From the NCBI GenBank assembly GCA_021234155.1, contig JAJEKV010000054.1:5007962-5071961 (forward strand): DNA of 64,000 nucleotides, in the 5' to 3' direction. Position 1 is the first letter of the stretch. Each line of letters begins with the position of its first letter. The translations under genes and the position numbers were made by a program. Shown in pieces: positions 49,470 to 59,890 of the stretch. The notes below the pieces were generated by a model, which made no database searches, was not told where the DNA came from, and saw nothing but the letters and a program-made list of their open reading frames with translations. Origin of the DNA: Isoetes taiwanensis. Taxonomy: Eukaryota; Streptophyta; Lycopodiopsida; Isoetales; Isoetaceae.

Positions 49470-52400
49470 TTCATTATAGAATATTGACGTATTTGTTAGT
49501 TGCATGTTGTTGGTTGATTGACATTACTTTTTATTGCTGGGCAAACTTGAATTTCTATTCCCATTAGGGCAACGTGCATGTGTTTCCAACATTACTTATG
49601 AAGTGCATATTTTTCTAACATTATTTGCGTTCTTTGTTCCTTTTACATCTTTTTTCTTTCTTTGGCTTCATTGCTCCTTCTAATACCCGTGCTTTCATTA
49701 AGCCGTCATTTTTGAATTTCATAAGTGATTTGCTTTGATGTTTTACTTTTATAAGTTCAGATGAACCCATTGCTCATATTTGTTATATCTATTCGTTAGA
49801 TTAGTTTTGTTTCACGGTATTTTGTCGTCATAGTAGTCAATGAGTTTGTCAGCTACATTGGTTCTCTTGTTTAATCTCAAGTGCACTTTGATTGTTGTCA
49901 ATTTTCGTTGTGCCATTTTTCATGTCTCCCATTCTTTGGTTCTCTTGTTTAATCTCAAGTGCACTTTGATGTTGTCAATTTTCGTTGTGCCATTTTTCAT
50001 GTCTCCCATTCTTTTCTGTGTTCTATTTGTCCATAGACTTGGGTGTCCTTATTCGCCCATTCTTTTCGATCCATTTTATCTTTTGTTCTCAGCCATCTCA
50101 TTAGTCCCTTGTGCTCCATGCTTCTACGATTCTTTCACTTTGTTGTCCACAATTGCTTCCCTCCCCTCTTGTCTTGTTTAGCCTTCCACTCTTTCCATAT
50201 TGGTTCTTATGTGATCGTTGTTATGGTTTCATATGATGACTAATTTTCTTGTCTCCCTCTTTTTTTGCATTCCATTTTGCCCATATTTTTGGGTGTCCTT
50301 ATCTATCCATTCTATTTTATGGCTCATTTTTATCTTGACCACCACATTAGCCCTTTGTACCCCTTTGGCTTCTAATGTTTATTGGCTTTGATTTCTACCA
50401 TTTTGTCCCCCCTCTCCAGTCTAGATTAACCACCCATTCTTCTTGTGTTGGATTTGTCACACTTACCGATTTGGCCCCATTCCACCTATTGTTAGTTCCC
50501 TTGTGATCTACTTATCCCAATTGCCATTAATCCTCTTTTCGGCTGCCTTATTGTTTCTATTTTTCATTGAAACATAGGTGTTCCAGAGGATTTTTTTGAG
50601 GTGCATTTGTTGTTGATGTGCATAGATGATTTCATGTACCTCATTACCAAGTTCTGTCAGGATTGACATATAATTGGATGCACTAGACGAGGACGATGTG
50701 TTTGCTATTTATGGCCTTCTTGTTTATGGCTTTTCACATTTTTTGGTCTTTACATCCTTTCTCTTTGCATAGGCACCATAATTCTCAAGTTTTTTGGATA
50801 TCAACTTTCAACATTTTACACATTGCATTCTTCGCACTTTAGTTTGTAACGTTTTGAGACAATGCTTTATTGGTTGGATTCATCTACTTGAGGTCCTTTC
50901 TAGACTATTTGCGTCTGGAATAGGCATAGTTGGATACATTGTTTACAGCTCTGGTCATGTTTATTTATGTTGTTTCTTTGTTCGTTGTTCCGTTTCTGTT
51001 CTATCCGTTCTATTTGTCTTGCACTTGTTACTTTTCCCTTCTATCCTACGGTTCCATTTACTTATTCTGCATTGCTTTGCATTTTAGTTCGATGTGCTCC
51101 AGTGTTCAGGCTCACTTTGGCGCCGTTGCCGCTAATATGTTAGTCTTTATTCTATTGTTCTGTTTACTGCACTGACCTCATCTTCTATTTGACATCCTTT
51201 TGTCCTTTATATCCCATCATGTGCTTTAATCACATTTGTCCACACTTGTTCTATTTGGTCATTAGTCTCCTTAGCCTCCATGGTCTGATTATTCCATTCA
51301 CACTTTTTCAGTTGTTCTAGTTTGGTCATTTGCTCGCCTTTTCGGTCATTTTCTTAGTTCCATGCGCGTATTGTTCGATTCATTGTGCGTCCCTTCCAAC
51401 TTTTATTTACTTTTAGCACTGCATGTTTTGCTTTTAGATAATTATTCCATTATCTCTATACCTTGTCGCTTTAATCTCTATACCTTGTCCCTTTATATCT
51501 CTGTACGTTATATTTTCTTTGTGTTTGATTCTTCAAGGTTCTTTAGTTATGTTTTGCTCTTAAAAGTGTTTCTTTTATTTCCTTCTTCTGCCTCCCATTT
51601 CTATCGATAAATATTATAATTCTGACTCCTTTCTGACTTCTGTTCATATTATCACGCCATTCGTTACTTCATTTTCTCCTATAGCTCCTTTGGATTTGTT
51701 GCCTTTTTCTTTTTGATATCTATGTTAGTTTGGGCTTATCGTATGTTTTGCTGGCATAATGTTCGTTCGTGCATTAATTCAGTTGGATCTGCGTTTGGTG
51801 GTGGTGGTTATTTTTGGTTATTGTCATATTCGCAGATTTTGTTTGTTTTCATCCCAACAGTTCCTTTTTCCATCTTCCACTGCATTGTTCCATTGTTTCC
51901 TTTTAGGTTTTCCATTGCGACAATATTTCGGTACAGTTCCTTTCGCATCTTTCATCGCATTATTTCATTTTGTTCACTTTAAACATTTTGTTATTTCGTA
52001 TTGTCGATCCCTTACTTACCATTTTTGCCTCGCTTATTTGTCCCATTATTCTATTCCTTTTGTTGTCTCATTACTCCATTATCCCTTATGCATTTTGATA
52101 TTCTGGCACTTCTCACTTGCTCCACTTACCTCGTTCTTCCACTTGCTTCATGTTTCCCATCAGCTCCTTACCTATGCATTTTGTTCATTTTGCATTGTTC
52201 ATTTCATATGCATGTCTTCGTCTTACCTATACATTTGTTTCATTTGTTGCATTGACCCGTATAGACTTATTTTTTCCTTCGGCTTTTACTTTTCATATCT
52301 GTTTGGTTTCTGGTTTGTTCAAATTTGCCAAGTTGGTCATCTAGCCGCTCTACTGGTATCCTTCGATCATGTTACATGTGCTCTAGCTTTTTTAGAATTG

Positions 52401-52930
52401 GCTCGTCTCCTTTTTTGGTTTTGAACTTCGTGCCTTTTTTCGCATTGGCCTTTTGTCTATTAGCTTGATCTTGGTTGCTTTTGCATCCATTCGAATCTGG
52501 TTTTTCATCCTGTTTTTCATTGCTGCTACCTAGCTTGACTCCTCTTATACTTAGTTCCTTTTTTGCCATGTGTTTTTGCCATGTGTCTCTTTACCCGTCC
52601 TGTTCTCTATGTCACTATCTGCTCTGCATCCCTTTTATTTGATTCTTTTCTACCGCATGCGATGTTCTCTTTCCATCCGACTTTCATTCCATCTGTCCCG
52701 TTGTTATTCTGTCTGTTCTAAAAGTCCCTCTTGCGTCTTTGGTTGTCTCCAGTTTTGATTCTTTCCACTTGCTCCATATGTCTCATCAGCCTTATCTGTG
52801 CATTTTGTTTTTCCTTTATGCCAGCGACCTTTGGAGACTTATTTCTGCCTTTCTTTATACTATATTTCTTTTTAGCTTCTTTCTTTCTCCTTGCTGTATA
52901 GTTTTGAGATTTGTTCCTCTTCTATCGGCT
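49470..52930. other. T-rich intron sequence
   Basis: Strongly T-rich on the plus strand, with many long but low-complexity open frames rich in Phe, Leu, Ser and Cys. A near-exact duplication (TTCTCTTGTTTAATCTCAAG, then TGCACTTTGAT) occurs at about 49,862 and 49,940. No protein family is recognised. It reads as a 4.6-kb intron of the recombinase gene. Confidence 0.5.
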
Positions 52931-54079
52931 GTCATATGTGCTATCATAGGACCCATCCTAGGAATGCCACGGTTCTATTGCGATAGCAATAGAACCGACA
53001 TTCCTTGGATGGGGACGTCCCTTTATTCTCGTACCTCCTATTTATTCTGCCTCTCTTCATTCGTCTGCCATCGGCGTTCTCTTGAGCTAGTTTTCTTCTT
53101 CTTCTTCTCTATCCTACCAGTCTCCCTCACCCTCCCTCCCTTGATGGATTGTCTGCACTTGATGGTGGCAATCGTTCCGTTTGTTTCTATATTCTTTAAG
53201 TGCATTATTCATTTTTTCTCAGCGTGGCATAGTAGCCTCTGAGGCATACTTATCATTCTTTCTCAGTGTGGCGATGTAGCCTCCGAGGCAGCACTAGTCG
53301 ATGTTCCCGCGATGGTCATTGTTGCAGGGTTTTGGTTCATTCTATGATGGGGGCTAGTGGCTTTCTATTTCATGTATAGTCTCATTTCTTCTCGGCGTGG
53401 CACTGTAGCCTCCGAGGTATACTTATTACTTCTTTCTTTCTCGGCATGGCACTGTAGCCTCCGAGGCATTCTTCTTTTTCATTCTCTCTCGGCGTGGCGC
53501 TGTAGCCTCCGAGGCAGCACCAATCAGATGATTTTTCCTGCGATGGTCATTCCGCAGATGGTTCTCGATTGGTCGGCTGTTGTCACTTCCTCGGCGTGGC
53601 CCTGGAGCCTCCGAGTGCTATTATATTCTTTCTATATGATTACAGTTTGGCACTTGTCCAGGCTTAAAGTTCCTAACTTTCTAACGGGTCGTTCTCATTT
53701 TCAGACTTTCCATTGCAGGTCTTGTTTTTTGCAGTTTTGTCAGTTGGCAGCGCCATCATGTGTGCATCAACTCACTTTTGGCGAATCTTGCTCATTAGAG
53801 CGGGATTTTTCATCCCGATGAGGAGCGGTCGCCAGTTTTTTCACGTTTGCATATACCAAGTAGTGGAACAATCATCTTTGATCTGGCACTCTTCAATTTT
53901 TATCATGCTCTCGATAAATTGTCTAGTTTCAGAGCATGTTCAATTTTCAAGCTTTTCATATTTTCTACCCCCTAGTAGGGGAACAATATGTACTCAAAAG
54001 ATTTTACAAAAGCTCAATGAGAACACCACTTCACTTACCCGGCCGTCATATGTGCTATCATAGGACCCATCCTAGGAAT
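52931..54079. repeat. 1.1-kb segment between 35-bp direct repeats
   Basis: GTCATATGTGCTATCATAGG plus ACCCATCCTAGGAAT occurs at 52,931-52,965 and 54,045-54,079. The second copy ends in the splice acceptor of the recombinase core exon. Between them lie direct repeat B (52,966-53,128, partner of repeat A) and six small hairpins. A 35-bp duplication is too long for a usual target-site duplication and suggests a tandem duplication or recombination event. Confidence 0.85.
53217..53615. repeat. Six copies of a 26-bp hairpin
   Basis: Copies at 53,217-53,242, 53,261-53,286, 53,391-53,416, 53,440-53,465, 53,488-53,513 and 53,590-53,615. Each is a variant of CTCGGCGTGGCACTGTAGCC followed by TCCGAG, exactly 26 bp, with outer arms CTCGG/CCGAG. 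Spacing is irregular, so they are dispersed motifs rather than a simple tandem repeat. Confidence 0.93.
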
Positions 54080-54533
54080 TACTAATGACACTAGAGCTAC
54101 CTATGCTTTTGTATTAGCTGCTAGGATCCAAGGTGTTGGCACTAAGAGTGTTAGGGCACCTTCTATCAGTTTCAATTTAGAAAGGGACCTGTTAGCATAT
54201 GTGGATCATCAAATGACGTTTAATCAGGGCTGTCAGAAGCGTCTGTTTTTTTTTACCTTCGTTTAAGGTTTGAGATAAGGGCAGCGACAGAACTTTATAA
54301 TTTGCTGGATAGTGATCTTTCTATTGGCAGTGATGACTGTGGTGAGTTTATAGAATACAGTAGAAGGGAGAGTAAGAATTATCAGGTAACTGCAATAAGA
54401 TATGATAGCAGTCATTTTAAGGAGCCTGTTCGCACGCATGAGGCAGATTTCGTCATGTCTTTTAAGCAATATCTTAGGCATATGTCTGCCAAAGATTTCT
54501 ATTAACATGCCTGCTGGAAATGTAAGTAGTTTG
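54076..54533 (+). pseudogene. Tyrosine recombinase gene, core exon
   Basis: The exon follows a CATCCTAG acceptor. It contains DTRATYAFVLAARIQGVGTK, SISFNLERDLLAYVDHQMTF, then, after a frame disturbance near 54,240-54,280, GLR and a stretch with YNLLDSDLSIGSDDCGEFIE and YSRRESKNYQ, and finally MSFKQYLRHMSAKDFY. The GLR motif is where the first catalytic Arg of Crypton-like recombinases sits. A second frame change near 54,503 leads to INMPAGN and the donor GTAAGTAG at 54,534. A stop just before GLR shows the copy is not translatable as it stands. Confidence 0.6.
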
Positions 54534-54592
54534 AGATTTTTTATTTTATTGCTTAGCTTGAGATTCAAAGATTATTACTGATTGTTCCTTTT

Positions 54593-54791
54593 CAGGTTTG
54601 GTATTCCCACAATAATGTTGGACTGAAGATGATAAAATTTTGGTTTAAGACAATGGGTTCTTTAATTGATCATGGGGAGATCTCAAATAAATGTGGACGC
54701 GTTGCAACAGTTACACGATTGGCGATGGCAGGTGCTCCTGCTGAGGTTGGTATGAGATCATAGGGCATCGATCACTTGAAGCATATGTAAA
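54593..54791 (+). pseudogene. Tyrosine recombinase gene, catalytic C-terminal exon
   Basis: After the acceptor CTTTTCAG the frame joins the previous exon in phase: VWYSHNNVGLKMIKFWFKTM, then ISNKCGRVATVTRLAMAGAP. This matches the box-II region of Crypton recombinases, T-N-H-S-G-R-K-T..T-R-L. The His of H-x-x-R is Lys here, so this copy lacks one catalytic residue. After a one-base deletion near 54,763 the sequence GHRSLEAYVK restores the T-G-H-R-S..Y pattern that holds the third catalytic position and is followed by the donor GTAAGTG. Confidence 0.7.
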
Positions 54792-54858
54792 GTAAGTGCT
54801 TGTAATTTCTGCTTGTAAAATCTTGTTATAATTTGTGCTGATAAGTTCTCTTTCTTAG

Positions 54859-55221
54859 GTATGACAGGGCGAAGGATATTCAGATGCATGCCGCTATGTC
54901 TATTATCTCTAATCCAGTTATTGAAACTGGTGCTCCCAGGACTTATGAATCAATGTTAACTGCTAAGATTGAAAAGAAACAAATGAATGACATCTCGTGT
55001 TTTAGTTGCAGTTGATCCAAATGAGAGTGTTGGCCAGCAAGTATCTGTGGAGGCAGGTTCAGTTAAGGGGAAGGAAATTGCTATCCCGATTTGTGTTTCT
55101 AAGGCTCCAGGTTTTGGAAATGACAAGGAAAATGCTAGTACTCAGTTTAGTCTCTATGCGGATATTTCTGATGAAGCTTTATTGGATTTAAAAATTCCAT
55201 CGTCAAAAACTCTAGTCAGTG
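54859..55221 (+). pseudogene. Tyrosine recombinase gene, tail exon
   Basis: The 67-bp intron 54,792-54,858 (GTAAGTG...TTCTTAG) is consensus and keeps the frame: ...YVK joins YDRAKDIQMHAAMSIIS. A frame change near 54,993 leads to TSRVLVAVDPNESVGQQVSV and DISDEALLDLKIPSSKTLVS, up to the donor GTAAGTC at 55,222. The tail has no recognised domain. The clean, short intron shows that the gene was adapted to plant splicing before it decayed. Confidence 0.6.
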
Positions 55222-55603
55222 GTAAGTCTCTGCGGCATGTTTTTGGTTTCTCCTTTTTAGGAAGTGTGAGCAATTGTTTCTTCATTCAGTGCACTGATCC
55301 AAGTTAGATCAAAGATGCATTGTAGAAATATCATGGGGAATCTTCTAATTCTGATAAATCTGGTAGTCTATCATCTGATAAAACCTGTTGAATGCCTGCA
55401 ATGGCAAATGAAACTGTTTTTGAATGAAACTTTTGTAATGAATTGTAGATTGCTTGAAGCACTACAACTTTTGAATGGAAACTGCTTTATGATATGAAAT
55501 TTTGGTGTAAGTGACTAGAAATAATGTGAATTTGAATTCAATTGTTGAATTGTATTGTAAATTTGAATGTATTGTGAATTATAATGTATAGCTGGCACCA
55601 CTG

Positions 55604-55945
55604 TTGTTTCCGTACGGGTACGGTACCTTTCAAGTACTTAGCATACCGTACCAGAGGTACGGTACGTACGAAATGAAAAATGAAATGTTTTTGCTTCAAA
55701 TTTTTGGAGTTTTCAACACAAGTACGGTAAGTATTTTAAAGGTACTGTACGTATTTTATAGGTATTTTATAGGTACTGTAAGTATTTTACAAGTATTTTA
55801 TAGGTACGGTACGTATTTTATAGGTATGGTAACAACACGTTTTAACGTACTGGTTTTTTTTTTTGGTACGTTAAAAACTCAGAGGTACGTTACGAGGTAT
55901 GATACGTAAAATACTTACAGTACCGTACAGGTATGGTAAGTACGT
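55604..55945. repeat. GTAC/TACGTA-rich tract
   Basis: Dozens of overlapping GTAC, GGTACGG and TACGTA motifs separated by TATTTTATAGG. Units such as GTACGGTACGTATTTTATAG recur without a fixed period. The tract lies between the recombinase gene and the right inverted repeat. Confidence 0.85.
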
Positions 55946-56082
55946 AACAACACTGGCTGGCACAAGCATTGTAAGATGGCACTAGCTAGGACAGGTGGCA
56001 CTAGCACCTTGCCAGGTGGGACAGGAAAGTTATAGGATGTAAGAATCGTCAGAGAAATGTGGCCTACCCTAACATTTCGTGC

Positions 56083-57072
56083 TATGGAAGTTTAGAAATG
56101 ACATCTTTGTTTTGCCTTTGTTTGCCACTCAAGAACTGCAGACTTGTTCTAAAATTGATATTCTGAAGCTGATTGATCAGTTCCAGTGATTCCTTCTGTG
56201 CTGGAACTTTTCCCAAAATCTGAACGTTCAAAAGATTTTATACAACACCAGTTTGCTTGCAGGCTTATACCCTGCCGGGAAAAAGAATATATTGTTTCAA
56301 GTTGGATTATTAAGTTGGCTTCCTTTTGTTTATTCTTATGTGGCAGATGGTAGTAGCATGAATCAAGACAAAATAGGGCTATTCGTATGGCCAGATATCA
56401 ATGCAACACCCGTGTGGACAGAAAATGACCGCGTGGATGGGAAAAATGCTGGAATTCAGACTTCAGCTTGGCGGTGCCGACCAGTGATTAACTTATAAGG
56501 GTAGAGTCTATATTTTTTTTAAGGGCAAATTTTGATGTGCCCTTATTCGTGCATGGCAAACTTTAGTATACCCTTAAGTGCACAATTCGAATTGCCCTTT
56601 TTCTTTTAACTAGGATCACAAAAAGAGCAACTTATTTTAAGCAAATAGCTTACTAGTTTTAGAAAGAGGACATACATTACTAGTACTTAGTATCATATTT
56701 ACAATATACTTAACTGAAATATGAAGGCCCGAAAGTATCAAGCAAGCTACCAAATTTCTATGATCTGCCTATCTGTGTCATTTTTTTAATTCTTTGTATA
56801 AATGTATATCTAATCTACATCTTCCATCTCTTTTAGACTATTCAGTGACACAAATATCAGCATGTTCCATCTCTTGAAATTTAATCTCAGCTTCTATCCT
56901 CATCTTTGATGCTATTCAACTCAATCTTAGGAATATATTCTACTGTAGCACACACCATAACAAAAATAATATTCTATAAAAAGTAGTAGAATAATTGATT
57001 AGCCAGCTCAGTGGATTTTGCTGGAACTCGAATGGAAACTTGACAAACAAGAGCTTGCTCTCATGTACGTGA
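56083..57072. other. AT-rich sequence, one possible terminal exon
   Basis: After the acceptor TTGCTTGCAG at 56,262 an open frame reads LYPAGKKNILFQVGLLSWLP and later DKIGLFVWPDINATPVWTEN, ending at 56,498. It is protein-like but unrecognised. The rest has no gene. Confidence 0.25.
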
Positions 57073-57449
57073 TTGTTAGATTTTCGTTACTCATTTTTCC
57101 TTCTTCGTCAAACAAATGACAACCACATTCATTAATTTTAATCAATCATTGAGTTGAGGGATATTGATTAAATTTACTAACCTTCTTCAACATATATCTT
57201 GTTAGATTTTTGCTACTCGTCTTTTCTTCTTCGCCAAACAAATGACAACTACATTCGTTAATTTTAATTAATCATTGAGTTGAGGGATATTGGTTAAACT
57301 TATTAACCTTCTTCAACACATATCTTATTAGATTTTTGCTACTCGTTTTTCCTTCTTCGCGAAACAAATGACAACCACATTCATTAATTTTAATTAATCA
57401 TTGAGTTGAGGATATTGATTAAATTTACTAACCTTCTTCAACACATATC
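57073..57449. repeat. 126-bp tandem repeat, three units
   Basis: Units start at about 57,073, 57,199 and 57,325 with TTNTTAGATTTTTGCTACTC and contain AACAAATGACAACCACATTC and AATCATTGAGTTGAGGG. Unit identity is high (only a few differences each). Confidence 0.95.
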
Positions 57450-58123
57450 CAAGTATTTTTTGATAAAACCCAATAGTAGATAAGATAGTAAATATAACAA
57501 ACACAAATAAATAAGTATAAAACTATATTCAGAGAAGGTCCTTATCAAGAGGACTCGTTAACAAAATATTAATGACATATTCAACAAAATTTGGACTTAT
57601 TCAGATTTAATAGATAACACTTCAAGAACGCCATTATAAAAATATATGTATTGTGTGATTCTTCTTGATTGTTATAATTTTTATAAGTTTATCTTTAAAT
57701 TAAAACTATAATGGTTATCAAAGAATAAACTTGATTTTCAAACTAATTTTTATTTAAATCTATTTAGAATTAGACATTTCAAGAATATAAAAATTTCAAT
57801 TTTTATTGATTTAACAGATTCACGATTTAGCAATCATGATAATTAAATGAAATCTGATGGTTTGATAAGCGATTGACTTAAAACTATTATTAGAATTTCA
57901 CAATTTACAAACTTTTACACTTTTAAAAATACTTTAAGGAAGGTTTTAGGTTGAAATTAATTAAATGATATAAAGTTATTGGTTTAATAATAACTATTAA
58001 ATAATTTATTATTGATGAAATAAAAATATTTTAATCAAACATAAACGTAATCATTTAATTAATTTCAATGTAAAACTTTCTTTAAATATTTTAAAAAATA
58101 TTTTACTTTAGTAAGTATCATAT
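57450..58123. other. Very AT-rich sequence without a gene
   Basis: Over 75 percent A+T by eye, with short palindromic AATTAATT and AAATATTTTAAAAAATATTT stretches around 58,050-58,110. No coding signal. Confidence 0.6.
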
Positions 58124-58207
58124 TTGTTATCCAAAGATAAACAGAACAAATTGTTAAAATCAATAAAAGCTAAAGATATGATGCCGACGGTGGCTTATTC
58201 TCCTTAC

Positions 58208-58490
58208 CGCAGCCTGTTCGTGGAAGAGGAGGGAGGGTTGGGACAATATCTGCAAGAATCGCCGAACGCTGCTGGACCAGAGGATTGTTCAAACTTAACC
58301 CTCGCCCCAGGAAGGGCTCATTGTAACGTGCAAGCAGCGAATTCATCGTCCTAGCATCAAGATCTTCTTTTCTTTTCCGCTCTTCTTCTTCAGCTGCCGT
58401 AGAAATGCCTTCCACAATTGGCGGAACAACTGTGGGGCCGCCTCCCACAGGTGGGGGATTGTCACCTGCACCCAACATAATACGACGTAC
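58208..58490 (-). CDS. Strong host-like internal exon
   Basis: On the minus strand a TTTCGCAG acceptor precedes 58,490 and a GTAAGG donor follows 58,208. The 283-bp exon is open in phase 0 and encodes VRRIMLGAGDNPPPVGGGPT, then an acidic/basic helix EEEERKRKEDLDARTMNSLL, and ARYNEPFLGRGL...ADIVPTLPPLPRTG. The proline-rich and charged segments, complete splice sites and non-repeat composition argue for a real gene. I do not recognise the family; I could not find its neighbouring exons with confidence. Confidence 0.5.
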
Positions 58491-58899
58491 CTGCGAAATA
58501 ATGGAAGATGATTTGATTATTCACAGAATAAATTACCCACGACACATTGCAGTCCAGTCAGTATACACCTGTATAAAGGAAAAACATTAAAAATCTGTAA
58601 TGCATGGTTGGGGGAAATTACTGGATATTTTGATGTGAATTATAGCATGGAATTTTATCTCCACTGGCTTTTAGAGTTGCAGAAAATTTCAATTGATCTC
58701 CACTGAATATTTTAGTATCTGAAAGTTATTAATAACAGAATCCTATCATTGAAGAACAAACCGTATTTATATTGAATTCAAAAATCAGATATATACATCA
58801 AATCTATATCTCGTCACATGCAGCACTCCGTTCTACTTTACAATCCCCTCCTTGAGTAAGAAGATTGAAAGATGGTTGTGATTGCTCTCCTACAATGTT

Positions 58900-59070
58900 G
58901 TTAAGTACGTCAAAATTCGTACGTTTAAACAACGTTTTTTAAGTTTTTTTGAAGATTTTTAAAAATTTTGAAAAAAACTTTAAAAACGTATTTCATATAA
59001 AATACGTTAAAAATCTTTAAAATCCTTAAAAATCTTTAAAAATCCTTAAAAATCCTTACACTGTGATTTT
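58900..59070. repeat. AT-rich short repeats and inverted repeats
   Basis: Repeats of AAAAATCCTTA and AAAATCTTTAA alternate around 59,010-59,060, preceded by sequences that can pair (AAACAACGTTTTTTAAGTTT; AAACTTTAAAAACG). No coding role. Confidence 0.75.
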
Positions 59071-59628
59071 TTTAATCAAAATATATGATATTCTTGAACT
59101 CATTTATCCTTGTATATAAAATTCTTATACTTCTTAAATTCTATAATAATATTTTTTTGAACTTTCTTAAGAGTTGCATGGCAAAACAACTATGATATCT
59201 TCGTACTTGAACTTAATAGTTTGTAATAGCAGTATAAGCTTCTGATTACTTGCTGGCATGCTACGTCTTATAACTTGTAGCAAAAATATGCATTTTAACA
59301 GTAGCAAATATGTCCAATAATGCAGTGCAAAGAATGTGCAATTTTTTTATTTTTTATTTTTGGCCATACGAAATCATAAAAATCCTTTAAAAAACATGAG
59401 GATTTTTATAGAGGTACTTTAAAAATAAAAAAACGGTTTTTTTAACAATATTACTCTCCTATCCCTGTACAGAACTTTATTTAAGTCATTTAAGCCACTA
59501 AAAACCTTGTAAGTAATCATTTTGCTAATGTATCTAATGATTATTATCTAAATTACAGAGATAATAAAGCTACCATATAGATGATATTCCTCATAAACAC
59601 AACATAAACCGAGCAAAAAGAGAAAACA

Positions 59629-59890
59629 GAGCATAAGATAAGGACGAGAATGAGAATAAGATAAGGATTTCTTGAAAAAAGAGCATAAGATAAGGATGAT
59701 GATGAGAATAAGATAACAAAGCATAAGATAAGGATGAGGATGAGAAAACAGAGCATAAGATAAGGATGAGAATGAGAATAAGATAAGGATTTCTTGAAAA
59801 CGGAGCATAAGATATGGATGAGGATGAGAATAAGATAACAGGGCATAAGATAAGGATGAGGATGAGAATAAGATAAGGATTTCTTGAATG
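59629..59890. repeat. Nested minisatellite (GCATAAGATAAGGATGAGGA-type)
   Basis: About six copies of GCATAAGATAAGGATGAGGA plus TGAGAATAAGATAA, some followed by GGATTTCTTGAAAA. A larger unit of about 115-125 bp, ending in that GGATTTCTTGAA sequence, recurs near 59,665, 59,785 and 59,876. The Ser/Tyr/Leu-rich frames on the minus strand come from the repeat. Confidence 0.93.

Larger units (their letters stand above)
46581..56082 (+). mobile_element. Possible 9.5-kb element with inverted repeats and a tyrosine recombinase gene
   Basis: CGAAATGTTAGGGGTAGGCC followed by ACATTT (46,581-46,606) and, inverted, AAATGTGGCCTACCC with TAACATTTCG (56,056-56,082) differ by one base. Between them lies one plus-strand recombinase-like gene spread over several exons. 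The left repeat also lies within a small foldback element, so the pair could instead be two insertions of the same foldback family. No target duplication is obvious at the outer ends. Confidence 0.4.

Noticed and set aside
49840-52424. Hydrophobic multi-pass membrane proteins on the plus strand
   Set aside because: T-rich intron-like sequence gives Phe/Leu/Ser frames in all three phases; none is longer than 221 codons and none has a family motif.
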